From Anaerolineales bacterium (GTDB lineage Bacteria; Chloroflexota; Anaerolineae; Anaerolineales; E44-bin32): a stretch of DNA of 64,000 nt. The number at the start of each line of letters is the position of its first letter. The stretch's first letter is position 1. The notes below the pieces were generated by a model. It had not been told where the DNA came from and made no database searches. It saw only the letters and a program-made list of their open reading frames with translations. Made by a program: the position numbers and the translations under genes. Below, piece after piece: positions 9,198 through 18,058 of this stretch. The stretch spans positions 1 to 64,000 of the forward strand of contig JARGGH010000016.1 in NCBI GenBank assembly GCA_029210945.1. Direction: 5' to 3'.

Positions 9198-11363
9198 ATG
9201 TTTAAGAATTTAACGGTAACGAGATTGCGCAGACCAGGCCAGGTCATCCTCGGTCTGGCGCTTCTTATTTCGCTGCTCTCCCTGGCGCCGATTGCTGTCC
9301 AGGGCCAGGGCGCCAGCGCTGCATACCCCTACCACGCCGTCGAGCCCGATACTACTGGACAGCCCTACCAGGAAGCCAACGCATGGCTCCAGACCTCACC
9401 TTCCGTGCGGCTGTTGGTGCAGGTGGATGTGCCTTTCGAACCTGAAGGCCGTTTGCGCGGCAAGGTGGCGCGCTGGTTCCAAGAGCAAGCGATTCAACGC
9501 AAGCAAGAACAGCTGCGGGAGCGCGTGGAAGCGCTCGACGGACGGTTGATCAAGCGTTTCGAGCGTCTTCCCCTGGTTGTGCTCGAGGTGGGGCCGCAAG
9601 CTCTCGAGGACCTGGCGCAAAATCCCGATGTCCTCAAGTACCAGATCGATAAACCCATCCCCGCCATTTTGGACCAGAGCATCCCTCTCATCGGCGCCGA
9701 CCTGGCGTGGGCGGATGGCGCGACCGGAATGGGACAGGTCGTTGCAGTCCTCGATACCGGCGTGGATTCGGCCCATCCATTCCTGAGCGGGAAGATCATC
9801 CAGCAAGCCTGTTTTTCGACGACGTCCGCAGTCTATGGTTCCACCACGCTCTGCCCCGACGGAGGGGAATCGCAGATCGGTCCGGGCGCCGGCGAGGAAT
9901 GTTCATCGTCGATCGACGGCTGCGATCACGGCACGCATGTGGCGGGCATCGCTGCCGGCGCTGGCAGCAGCTTCTCAGGCGTGGCGTCGGATGCGGACAT
10001 CATCAGCATACAGATCTTCTCGGTTTTCAACGGGTCATCTTGCAGCGATTTCGGCCTCCCGAGCCCGTGCATTCTGACTTTCGACTCGGATCAGGTCGCG
10101 GCGCTCGAGCATGTCGCAAGCCTCGCTGCGAGCTACAACATCGCGGCGGTCAACATGAGCATCGGAGGCGGCACCTACACCAGCCCCTGCGATGGCGATC
10201 TTCGAAAACTGGCGATCGACAATCTGCGTTCATTGGATGTCGCCACAGTCATCGCCTCCGGAAATGGTGGCGCCCTGGATGCAATCGCCGCCCCGGCGTG
10301 CATCAGCACGGCCATAAGCGTCGGGTCAACCACCGCGGCGGACGTCATCTCGTCCTTCTCGAACATCGCCGGGTTCCTCGACCTGCTCGCACCGGGCTCT
10401 TCCATCTACTCTTCGGTACCCGGGGGTGGTTTCGAATCCTGGAGTGGGACCTCGATGGCCGCTCCGCATGTGGCAGGGGCATGGGCGGCGATTCGCTCCG
10501 CTCACCCCGGCATGAGCGTCGATGCGATCTCGGCCGCGCTTTCCTCAACGGGGGTGCTCATTGACGATACGCGCAGCTCCAGCGTCGTCCGGGACCTGCC
10601 GCGCATCCAGATCAATGCCGCTCTGGACAGTATCGTGATCGCGACCCCGACCTCCACCTCGACGCCGACATCCACGCCGACCGTGACGTCCACGCCGACC
10701 GCGACGGCAACAGCGACCGCCACGGTGACGAACACACCCGTGACACCCACACCCACAGCCACAGCTACACTCGTCTTCGCCGATGTGCCTAACGACCACT
10801 GGGCTTACGAGCAGATCAACGCTCTCTTCGACGCCGGATATGTCGCCGGCTGCCAGGAAAGCCCCAGGCTGTATTGCCCTGATAACATCCTCAACCGCGC
10901 AGAATCCTCAGTGTTCGTACTGCGTGGTGCACACGGGGCCATCTCTGGCCCACCTTACCCCGCACCCGAAATGCCCACGTTCACCGATGTTGCCACGGGA
11001 TTCTGGGGCTACGGCTGGATCGAGTCGTTGTGGACGGATGGGTTCACCGCTGGCTGCAATACCGATCCACTGATGTATTGCCCCGACAATCAGCACTCCC
11101 GGGCTGAAGGATCGGTCTTCTTCCTGCGAGTCAAGAACGGCGTTGATTATGAACCGCCAGCTCCAACGGGCCTCTTTAATGATGTAGATCCAGGTGCCTG
11201 GTACGCCGGTTGGGTTGAAGCGTCCTACGGCGAGGGGATCCTGCCGGCTTGCTCGGAAGACCCCCTGGCTTTCTGCCCCGAGAATCTGCTGGATCGCGCC
11301 TGGGCGGCGTACATGATGGTGCAGGCTAAAGGCGGTCTTCCACTTCCAACACCGTCCCCGTAG
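9198..11363 (+). CDS. Secreted subtilisin-like (S8) serine protease with SLH module
   Basis: A signal peptide (about residues 1-38, ending near VQGQGASA) is followed by a propeptide-like region to about 155. The S8 catalytic domain carries Asp in AVLDTGVDSAHPF, His in CDHGTHVAGIAAG and Ser in SGTSMAAPHVAGAW, so all three catalytic residues are present. A Thr/Pro/Ala linker (about 480-525) leads to three SLH-like repeats beginning FADVPNDHWAY, TFTDVATGFWGY and LFNDVDPGAWYAG, which probably anchor the protein at the cell surface. It is the first of three exoproteins in the region with almost the same C-terminal module. Confidence 0.92.
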   Translation: MFKNLTVTRLRRPGQVILGLALLISLLSLAPIAVQGQGASAAYPYHAVEPDTTGQPYQEANAWLQTSPSVRLLVQVDVPFEPEGRLRGKVARWFQEQAIQRKQEQLRERVEALDGRLIKRFERLPLVVLEVGPQALEDLAQNPDVLKYQIDKPIPAILDQSIPLIGADLAWADGATGMGQVVAVLDTGVDSAHPFLSGKIIQQACFSTTSAVYGSTTLCPDGGESQIGPGAGEECSSSIDGCDHGTHVAGIAAGAGSSFSGVASDADIISIQIFSVFNGSSCSDFGLPSPCILTFDSDQVAALEHVASLAASYNIAAVNMSIGGGTYTSPCDGDLRKLAIDNLRSLDVATVIASGNGGALDAIAAPACISTAISVGSTTAADVISSFSNIAGFLDLLAPGSSIYSSVPGGGFESWSGTSMAAPHVAGAWAAIRSAHPGMSVDAISAALSSTGVLIDDTRSSSVVRDLPRIQINAALDSIVIATPTSTSTPTSTPTVTSTPTATATATATVTNTPVTPTPTATATLVFADVPNDHWAYEQINALFDAGYVAGCQESPRLYCPDNILNRAESSVFVLRGAHGAISGPPYPAPEMPTFTDVATGFWGYGWIESLWTDGFTAGCNTDPLMYCPDNQHSRAEGSVFFLRVKNGVDYEPPAPTGLFNDVDPGAWYAGWVEASYGEGILPACSEDPLAFCPENLLDRAWAAYMMVQAKGGLPLPTPSP
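10776..11346 (+). repeat. SLH module, copy 1 of 3 (inside the S8 protease gene)
   Basis: About 570 bases coding three SLH-like repeats. Each repeat has a pair of cysteines in the form GC-N6/7-YCPDN or ACSEDPLAFCPEN, where classical SLH domains have a Gly-rich loop. Long stretches agree nearly base for base with the copies at 15063-15635 and 18062-18634, which are on the other strand. Confidence 0.85.
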
Positions 11364-11556
11364 CGCAGTGGGTGTCAGGCGCACTCCTGGCGGACCCGAC
11401 CACAGGCAAATACCCGTATTCAGCAGTGGCCGATTGCCCACCAAACCATGTAGTTCAGTAGGAACATTGCCGGACCGACGAAACGTTGGTATTATCTGTC
11501 GGTCGTTGGAATTGTAGACGGTTTCATCACGCCGGTTTTCTGGAGGGAGAACGAGC

Positions 11557-11925
11557 ATGGAGAGACTGCCGCCAAAGGGCACAAAACCTCTGGGCAAACT
11601 AGCCGGACCGAACGCGAAGCGGGTCTATATTATCACCCTGCTGATCGGTTTGCTCGCAGGTATTTTGATCAGCACCCTCGGTACGATCGTGCTGTTCAAC
11701 CTGGGGTTTTTTGATCAGTTCTACTACTGCCCGCCGTCGGTGAACGTGCAATCCTGCCCGCCTGAGGATGCGAAGAACCTGGAGCTGACGCCAACGCCAA
11801 CGCCTTCCGTCACCCCGGTGCCATCGGCCACGCCGACTCCCGATCTCGGGGCGACCGCCACTGCAGCCTGCGCTACTTATGAATCACAGTTTCCCGGCAC
11901 GCCCTGCCCGGACAGCTCTCCCTAG
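11557..11925 (+). CDS. Small membrane-anchored protein with Thr/Pro-rich tail
   Basis: No family recognised. The 122-residue product has a short basic N-terminus, one membrane segment (about residues 23-50, ITLLIGLLAGILISTLGTIV), a CPPSVNVQSCPPED segment with two Cys-Pro-Pro pairs, then a TPTPTPSVTPVPSATPTP tail and a last Cys pair. The composition suggests a type II membrane protein with an extracellular tail. It lies 21 bases before the GT2 gene and may be co-transcribed with it. A GGAGGG purine stretch precedes the ATG. Confidence 0.6.
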   Translation: MERLPPKGTKPLGKLAGPNAKRVYIITLLIGLLAGILISTLGTIVLFNLGFFDQFYYCPPSVNVQSCPPEDAKNLELTPTPTPSVTPVPSATPTPDLGATATAACATYESQFPGTPCPDSSP

Positions 11926-11946
11926 GCCCACGCTCCGGTAAAAGAT

Positions 11947-13095
11947 ATGGAACGGTTGCACGGTCTTCGTCGAGAGTTTCCTGGCATGCCCGAGCCTACA
12001 CCCGGCTTGATCTTCCTGATCCTCGCCCACAATGAAGAGTTGGTTCTGCAGCGCAGCCTTGGCGCGCTCACCGGCCAGCTTGGCGCGCACGATCGCGTCC
12101 AAATCGTGGCGGATCGCTGCAGCGACCGCACGGCAGCGCTTGCCCGGACACAAGGAGCGGAAGTCCTCCTGCGAAACGAACCGGCTCCTCCCGGGAAGGG
12201 CGCCGCTCTCAGATGGTGGGTCGAACACCAGCACCTGGACGCGCAGCAGCCGGTGATCATCCTCGACGCCGATTCGATCGTGCGGCCCGGATTCGTCCTG
12301 AATATCCGCAGCGCGTTTCGTAATCCTGAAATAGGCGCAGTTCAGACAGCGCTTAATCCGGTTTCTGCCCTGCAATCGCCGATAAGCGCGGTCATCAGCC
12401 TATCTGAGCGCATCGATCAGGGATTCTTCGACGCGCTGCGTTACCGGCTGGGCGGATCCGTGCGGCTGCGTGGGACCGGGATGGGTATCCGGTTCGGACT
12501 CCTCCAATCGTGTGTCCCGGGGTTGGAGACAAATGTCGAAGATCTCGAGTTGACGCTCCTCCTGGCTGCGCAGGGCGTCCGCATCCATGCCCTTTCCGCG
12601 GCGTTCCTCGACGATCCGAAACCTGATGATCCCGGGTTGGCTGCCCACCAGCGGGCGCGCTGGTTCCAGGGACAGATTCAAACCATCCTCGCCCATCAGC
12701 GATCAACACTCCGGATCCTCTTCCGGGGACCGCTGGCTTGGTCTTTGATGCACAGCCTGATGACCAAACCAAGGACACTCTTCTTCCCGCTGAAAACGCT
12801 GGCGATCGCGCTGCTGTTGATCTGGTCCAAGCGCGCCGGTATCATGACGGCGGCTGGTATGCTAGCTGCACTGCTGGCCGCACACCTTACGGTTGAATGT
12901 GCCGCACTGGCTTATGCGCTGCTCACGATTAAAGACAAAGGCGCCGGGCGCCTGGCATTGAAGGGCTCCCCTGGATTCGTCTGGATGTGGGTGACGGGCA
13001 TCGCCCTGGCCGCCCGGCGGCAGCCTGAATGGCTTCGAGGACGGGTGCTGCGACTGATCCGACCGGCAAATGAATCCATCCGCCAATCGCAGTAG
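11947..13095 (+). CDS. Processive family 2 glycosyltransferase, membrane-bound
   Basis: GT-A fold synthase of the hyaluronan/cellulose-synthase kind. Residues about 18-60 hold the nucleotide-sugar region LILAHNEELVLQRSLGAL; DADS near residue 108 is the metal-binding motif; EDLE near residue 198 is the acceptor-side Asp region; and QRARW near residue 236 is the QxxRW motif of processive enzymes. Two or three hydrophobic segments follow (about 270-350). It overlaps the next gene by 26 bases, so the two are probably translationally coupled and act on the same lipid or polysaccharide substrate. Confidence 0.85.
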   Translation: MERLHGLRREFPGMPEPTPGLIFLILAHNEELVLQRSLGALTGQLGAHDRVQIVADRCSDRTAALARTQGAEVLLRNEPAPPGKGAALRWWVEHQHLDAQQPVIILDADSIVRPGFVLNIRSAFRNPEIGAVQTALNPVSALQSPISAVISLSERIDQGFFDALRYRLGGSVRLRGTGMGIRFGLLQSCVPGLETNVEDLELTLLLAAQGVRIHALSAAFLDDPKPDDPGLAAHQRARWFQGQIQTILAHQRSTLRILFRGPLAWSLMHSLMTKPRTLFFPLKTLAIALLLIWSKRAGIMTAAGMLAALLAAHLTVECAALAYALLTIKDKGAGRLALKGSPGFVWMWVTGIALAARRQPEWLRGRVLRLIRPANESIRQSQ

Positions 13096-15040
13096 GTTGA
13101 CCGACCCTTCGCCCCGGCTAGACCGCTGGATTTTCTTCTTCATCACGGCGCTGTTGATCGCAATCTACACTCTCACATACAACGGCATCTTCCGCGTGGA
13201 CGATGAGCACATTCTGGGGGCGCGGGCGCAGAGCCTGGCGCTGCGGGGTCGGCTCGAAGAACCCCAGGTTTTCGGAAATACACGTGTTCAGGCGTTGGAA
13301 GAGCTCGGCGATCAGGCAACTCAGATTGAACCGCTGCATTCTGTATTGGGCGCCGGGTTTTACCGGCTGGGTTTGTTCCTCAAGGTGGGCGGGGCGCAGG
13401 CGTACTTGCTCCAGAACATTTACATCACCGCGCTGACGGCGGGGATGATCTATCTGGCTGCTTCTACTCTCGGCATCGCCCGTCGCCCGAGCCTGCTCGC
13501 AGCGCTGTTCTTCGGGCTCGGCTCGATCGCCTGGCCGTACGCGATGACTTACTACCGCGACCCGCTCGTCATGTTCTTCGTAAGCCTGGCGCTGCTGGGA
13601 TTCGCAATGCGTTTTTCGACCTCGCCGCGCCGCCAGTACTGGGGGTATGCGCTCGTCGTGGTGGGAGTGCTCGGTGGGGTTCTAGCTAAGAACAGCGCGC
13701 TGACGCTTGTGCCGGCTATTCTGGTCGGCCTGTTCGTAGAGAGCTGGTCGAATAGGCAGGATAAGCGCGAGCTGGGAAAGCGGCTGATCGTGGCGTTCCT
13801 GGCTGCAGGTCTCCTGCTCGGGCTACTGACGCTCGTCCCGGCGGAGGGCTCGCTGGCGCGCTTCAGCCTGAGCTACTACCGTTCGCTGCTCGTTCACTTC
13901 GTACAATCGCTCGATCTGGCCACGCTCATCGCGTTCCTTGGCCCGTTTCTGAGTCCTTCAAAGAGCATTTTGCTGTTCTCACCCGTACTGTTGTTGTGCA
14001 TCCCGGCGCTACGCGACCTGAGCGGCTCGCTAAAGATCACCGCCATCGTGTCGGTCATTTTCCTGGGATTGCTCTCGCTCGCCCAGGCGCTCTTTTACGG
14101 TGGGCGCTGGGCGGGAGCCTTCGGATGGGGGCTGCGCTACATGCTTCCCGCTTTGCCGGGATTGTTCCTGCTCGTGGCAGGTGGCATCCGCAGGCTGCTC
14201 TCGAGAAGCTGGGGTAGACTGCTGCTGGTCAGCCTTGGAAGCCTGAGTGTCCTGATCCAGCTCAGCGGTGTGCTCGTCCCCTGGGTCGAACAGTATCTTG
14301 CCTGGCAAGCGCAAGGATTGGATCCGTTCGCAGCCAGCAGCTCCTGGTCTCCGAAGTTCCTATTAATCCCCCACCAGATAATTCGAATGCTGACTGCAGC
14401 ACCCACCTCGCCGGCGTGGATAAGGGTGTTTTCTGAGCAGCCGCTGGCGCTGCTGGTGCCGCTGCTAGCGCTGGCGATCGCGATTTACGTAGCCGCCGCC
14501 GGCCACAGGACATACGTACGTGGTCGCCCGGCAGGCCGCGCTGGCCTGCGAGCGGCGATCCTGGTCGCGGCGTGGATTGTTCCGCTCTTGCCGAACCTGG
14601 TGATCCTTAAGCGCGATCCATACTGGCTGGGTCACGAGCGAGCCGCCCGGCAGGTCATGGATTACGTCTCGCTGTCGATCCGCCCGGAAGATGTCATCCT
14701 TATCGATGCATACTCGACACCCATCTGGAGGATGTGGATGAACCGCTGGGATCGTCCCATCCCCTGGTATGCGCTGCCCTATGAGATCCCGCAGCGCGAT
14801 GCACAGGGGTTGCCGGCATCGGGCAGCCTTGATCGGGATGTAGAACTCTTGCTCACCCGTCTCCAGGGAGAATCTGCCCGTGTCTGGTATGTCACCTCCA
14901 GCGAGGCGCCTGATTACCTGTTCAGCGCAGAAGTGGCCTGGTTGGAGCAGCACTTCACGCTCCAGGATGTTCTCACCGCCCCTGCCGAAGGGCTGATCGA
15001 GCTGCGCTTGTACTCGGTTGAGGACGGTGTGGAGAGCTAG
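13070..15040 (+). CDS. Multi-pass membrane glycosyltransferase-like protein (GT39/ArnT-like)
   Basis: A 656-residue protein with about eleven hydrophobic segments. The first, near residues 20-40, is followed by RVDDEHILGARAQSLALRGRL; an acidic pair in the first extracytoplasmic loop is the usual catalytic site in polyprenol-phosphate-sugar dependent transferases of the PMT/ArnT group. The last 150 residues are soluble and probably extracytoplasmic. Overlap with the GT2 gene suggests that the GT2 supplies a lipid-linked sugar and this protein moves it to an outside acceptor; that is inference. Substrate unknown. Confidence 0.7.
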   Translation: MNPSANRSRLTDPSPRLDRWIFFFITALLIAIYTLTYNGIFRVDDEHILGARAQSLALRGRLEEPQVFGNTRVQALEELGDQATQIEPLHSVLGAGFYRLGLFLKVGGAQAYLLQNIYITALTAGMIYLAASTLGIARRPSLLAALFFGLGSIAWPYAMTYYRDPLVMFFVSLALLGFAMRFSTSPRRQYWGYALVVVGVLGGVLAKNSALTLVPAILVGLFVESWSNRQDKRELGKRLIVAFLAAGLLLGLLTLVPAEGSLARFSLSYYRSLLVHFVQSLDLATLIAFLGPFLSPSKSILLFSPVLLLCIPALRDLSGSLKITAIVSVIFLGLLSLAQALFYGGRWAGAFGWGLRYMLPALPGLFLLVAGGIRRLLSRSWGRLLLVSLGSLSVLIQLSGVLVPWVEQYLAWQAQGLDPFAASSSWSPKFLLIPHQIIRMLTAAPTSPAWIRVFSEQPLALLVPLLALAIAIYVAAAGHRTYVRGRPAGRAGLRAAILVAAWIVPLLPNLVILKRDPYWLGHERAARQVMDYVSLSIRPEDVILIDAYSTPIWRMWMNRWDRPIPWYALPYEIPQRDAQGLPASGSLDRDVELLLTRLQGESARVWYVTSSEAPDYLFSAEVAWLEQHFTLQDVLTAPAEGLIELRLYSVEDGVES

Positions 15041-15059
15041 CGATCAGGGCGAAGCCGGG

Positions 15060-17912
15060 TCACTCAAGCGGCAGGCCGCCCTTGGCGTGCACCATTATGT
15101 AGGCAGCCCAGGATCGGTCGAGCAGATCTTCGGGGCAGAACTGCAGAGGCGCGAGGCTGCAGGCTGGCAGGATGCCTTCGTTATAGGCCGCTTCAACCCA
15201 CCCGGCATACCAGGCGTTCAGATCGACATCGGCGAACAACCCGGCCGGCGGCGGGGGCTCGTAACTGGCCCCGTTTTTCACCCGCAGGAAGAAAACCGAG
15301 CCTTCGGCGCGAGTGTGCTGGTTGTCCGGGCAGTACATGAGCGGGTCCGTGCTGCATCCGGCAGTGAAGCCATCCGTCCAGAGCGATTCGATCCAGCCAT
15401 AGCCCCAGAAATCCGTGGCCACGTCGGTAAAGGTAGGAGTATCGGGTGCGGGGTAGGGTGGATCAGGAATGTTGCCATATTGGCCGCGAAGCACGAAGAC
15501 CGAAGATTCGGCCCGGTTGAGGATATTGTCCGGGCAGTAAAGGCGCGGCTCAGTGGAGCACCCGGCGACATAGCCGGCTTCGAAGAGAGCGTTGATGTAG
15601 GCGTAAGCCCAGTGGCCGTAAGGAACATCGGCGAAGATGGGTGTCGGCGTGGCTGTGGGTGTGGGTGTCACAGGTGTGTTCGTTGGCGTCGCTGTTGGCG
15701 TGGTCGTAGGCGTCGGTGTCGGCGTCGGCTCAGCCGTCGAGAACGGGGAGAGCAGCGACCACTCCGGACCAGGAGGCGAACCTCCGAGATAGAGCCAGCC
15801 GTTGCTTGTGCCGCTGTCGTAGCCTCCGGTGTCATAAACCACATTTCCAAGACCGGTGTCCAACCGATGCAATGCGATCGTGAGGGCATCGTCTACGTGT
15901 ACGGCGGTCGGAAGTGGAAAATCCGCCAAGTAGCGCAGCCAACCCGAAGTGCGGATATCATCTATCCACCCTTTGAAGGGCAGGCCAGCCTCATTCTTGC
16001 CCCCACCGATGACTAGATAAGAATCATCAATACAGTTTCCCGTACTGCATGATGTCCCAATGGGCGCGCTGTCTGGATAGCTGATATCGCCAATCGGTCC
16101 AACGACAGATTCCTGGAGGATTCCGTCGACGAATAACCAGAGCTGTCCATCGAAATATGCGCCCTGGCTGTTATCCCAGCGATTTCGCTGCACGGCGATG
16201 TGATGCCATTCGCCGTCGTCAACTGCCCTGGAACTGCAGATTGTTTGCTTGGAACCGGAGCCGTTGGTCACGCCAAACGCGATATATCCATCGACCAACG
16301 AAACGCCCCATTCATGCGTACCCGTGGAGCGGCTGCGGTCGAAGATTAAATTTCCAGATTTCCAATTGGAATTCGATCCGCATGTGATCCCGGGCGCGTT
16401 GTTATCCCCGGGATCTGCTTTCATCCACCATTCGACGACGAAATCATGGAATCCGATATCCATGGGGGGTCCGGGATTGGTCCGGTTAGGGTCGTCAATC
16501 GGAATTTTCAGCCGGTCGACGGCGCTCGACGCGCCGCCGTTGAACCGCAGGCTGCGGTCGAGACCATCCCCGTAGTAAAGATTGTAGTCATTCGTCACGA
16601 AATCCCAGGGCTCCAGCACAGTACCATCACGCTCGATCGAACCGGTGTTGTAGGCATTCTCATCCCTGGGTCCTTCGTGAACGGTCCAGCCGGACAACTT
16701 CAAGCCTTCCAGGTCATAGGGTGCGCCGTTGTAGAAAAGGGCGAAATGAACGTGCGGACCTGTGGCGAAGCCGCCGTTGCAGATCTCTTCGCCGATCCCG
16801 CCAATCAACTGATTCTGGCTCTTCGAGCCGACCTCTCCGCTGGCGCCCAGGTTTACGAGGTGGTAGTAGTGCGTTTTCCAGCCGCCGCCGTGGTCGATTT
16901 CGACCCAGCAGGGGATCGTTGAGTAGTACGAGTTGGGCGCCCGGATGTAGGCCTCGCCTGGCGCGGCCGCGACGGTGTTCTTATAGGGGGGATCGGGGTA
17001 GTTGCTCCAGGTGATTGAGAAATCCATCGAGGAGCGGTCCGGATAGCTGCCACCGCCGGACCAACTGTGGGCGCCTGAGAACCTCCAGCTCGCCCCCAGC
17101 GGAAATGGAAATTGAAAATAATCATCCGGGGGCAGGGTATCCGGTTCGAGATTGTTTGAGTCATCAAGCGGGTCGGTATCTGGGAAGAAGTATCCGAAGA
17201 TGGCCTCAAAATCCTCAGCGCCACCCAGAGCCTGAACCTCAGGAACATTACCCTTAAGGTTACCTTTGGCGTGCAGCGCAGCCACAGCATAACTGCCTGA
17301 AGAAGGGCTCCAGGTGATCTCTACCTGCGTGCCGTCCTCGAATTCGAAGCTCTGACCACCTCTGGCAAGCGCCTGAAGATTTCCTTTACCGCGATTCCCC
17401 AGGGTATAGAGATGCTCATAGAACGCTAACGAGAGGTCGGCGGCACTTTCCTCTATCAAAGCGTAGATCGTTTCCTGGTCCAGATCAGGATTCGTTTCCG
17501 AAATTAGCGAATAATTCAGTTCTAAGGCAGCAAGCAGCACGCGCGGGTTGATAGTGTAATACCTTGCCCATGCTTCGATGACTTCGGCATAGGGTTTAAG
17601 CGATGAATTTCGTTTCCCCAGGAACGATTCGATAGAGAAATTTCCAACATTGGGTCCCCACACAAATTGCCCATCGGAGATAGAAGGTGGCGAGGTCTGG
17701 AAAGGGACGCTTTCGGAGCCGTCGGCGGCTGTCATTGTGGCCTGGGTGGGAAAAACCAGGTGTGCAAAGGCCGGATGCGGGTGATTCAGTTGGTAGGCGA
17801 ACAAGCCGCCAACCAGCAGAGTCGCGGCGATTAATGCGATCCAGAACCTGCGTTGGGTGCCGGCTCCGGTGGTTATGGCGGTGTTCTTCTTGCGATTCTT
17901 CAACTGCATCAC
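15060..17912 (-). CDS. Exported M23-like/LamG protein with SLH module
   Basis: The 950-residue protein has an N-terminal membrane or signal segment (about 26-45). A domain at about 290-420 resembles LytM/M23 metallopeptidases: SSMDFSITW stands where the zinc-binding His/Asp strand is expected, HYYHL and GPHVHFALF give later metal or catalytic histidines. The usual HxxxD is replaced here by SSMDF, so activity is uncertain. Residues about 455-700 form a LamG/concanavalin-like domain (RSLRFNGG, GDGEWHHIAVQR-like, LWLFVDG). A Thr/Pro linker and three SLH repeats end it. Probably acts on or binds the cell wall. Confidence 0.8.
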   Translation of the reverse strand: MMQLKNRKKNTAITTGAGTQRRFWIALIAATLLVGGLFAYQLNHPHPAFAHLVFPTQATMTAADGSESVPFQTSPPSISDGQFVWGPNVGNFSIESFLGKRNSSLKPYAEVIEAWARYYTINPRVLLAALELNYSLISETNPDLDQETIYALIEESAADLSLAFYEHLYTLGNRGKGNLQALARGGQSFEFEDGTQVEITWSPSSGSYAVAALHAKGNLKGNVPEVQALGGAEDFEAIFGYFFPDTDPLDDSNNLEPDTLPPDDYFQFPFPLGASWRFSGAHSWSGGGSYPDRSSMDFSITWSNYPDPPYKNTVAAAPGEAYIRAPNSYYSTIPCWVEIDHGGGWKTHYYHLVNLGASGEVGSKSQNQLIGGIGEEICNGGFATGPHVHFALFYNGAPYDLEGLKLSGWTVHEGPRDENAYNTGSIERDGTVLEPWDFVTNDYNLYYGDGLDRSLRFNGGASSAVDRLKIPIDDPNRTNPGPPMDIGFHDFVVEWWMKADPGDNNAPGITCGSNSNWKSGNLIFDRSRSTGTHEWGVSLVDGYIAFGVTNGSGSKQTICSSRAVDDGEWHHIAVQRNRWDNSQGAYFDGQLWLFVDGILQESVVGPIGDISYPDSAPIGTSCSTGNCIDDSYLVIGGGKNEAGLPFKGWIDDIRTSGWLRYLADFPLPTAVHVDDALTIALHRLDTGLGNVVYDTGGYDSGTSNGWLYLGGSPPGPEWSLLSPFSTAEPTPTPTPTTTPTATPTNTPVTPTPTATPTPIFADVPYGHWAYAYINALFEAGYVAGCSTEPRLYCPDNILNRAESSVFVLRGQYGNIPDPPYPAPDTPTFTDVATDFWGYGWIESLWTDGFTAGCSTDPLMYCPDNQHTRAEGSVFFLRVKNGASYEPPPPAGLFADVDLNAWYAGWVEAAYNEGILPACSLAPLQFCPEDLLDRSWAAYIMVHAKGGLPLE
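15063..15635 (-). repeat. SLH module, copy 2 of 3 (inside the M23-like gene)
   Basis: Codes FADVPYGHWAYAYINALF, TFTDVATDFWGYGWIESLW and LFADVDLNAWYAGWVEAAY repeats with the same Cys pairs as copies 1 and 3. It is an inverted copy of 10776-11346 and a direct copy of 18062-18634. Confidence 0.85.
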
Positions 17913-18058
17913 GCGTTTCTACGGCTGTAGTCCTGCTCGAATTATCATCGTATGCGCTGCGTCGGTTTCAGACAATCGTCCATTGGTCCCCTGAATCCGA
18001 AGGCAAAGCCTCCAATCCTGAGATGCAAAATCTATACCAATCGAGGTGAGGAGCGGCC

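Noticed and set aside
10638..10766. Repetitive Thr/Pro/Ala-coding stretch that could suggest a CRISPR or microsatellite
   Set aside because: There are no equal spacers or palindromic repeats. It is the low-complexity linker between the protease and the SLH module.
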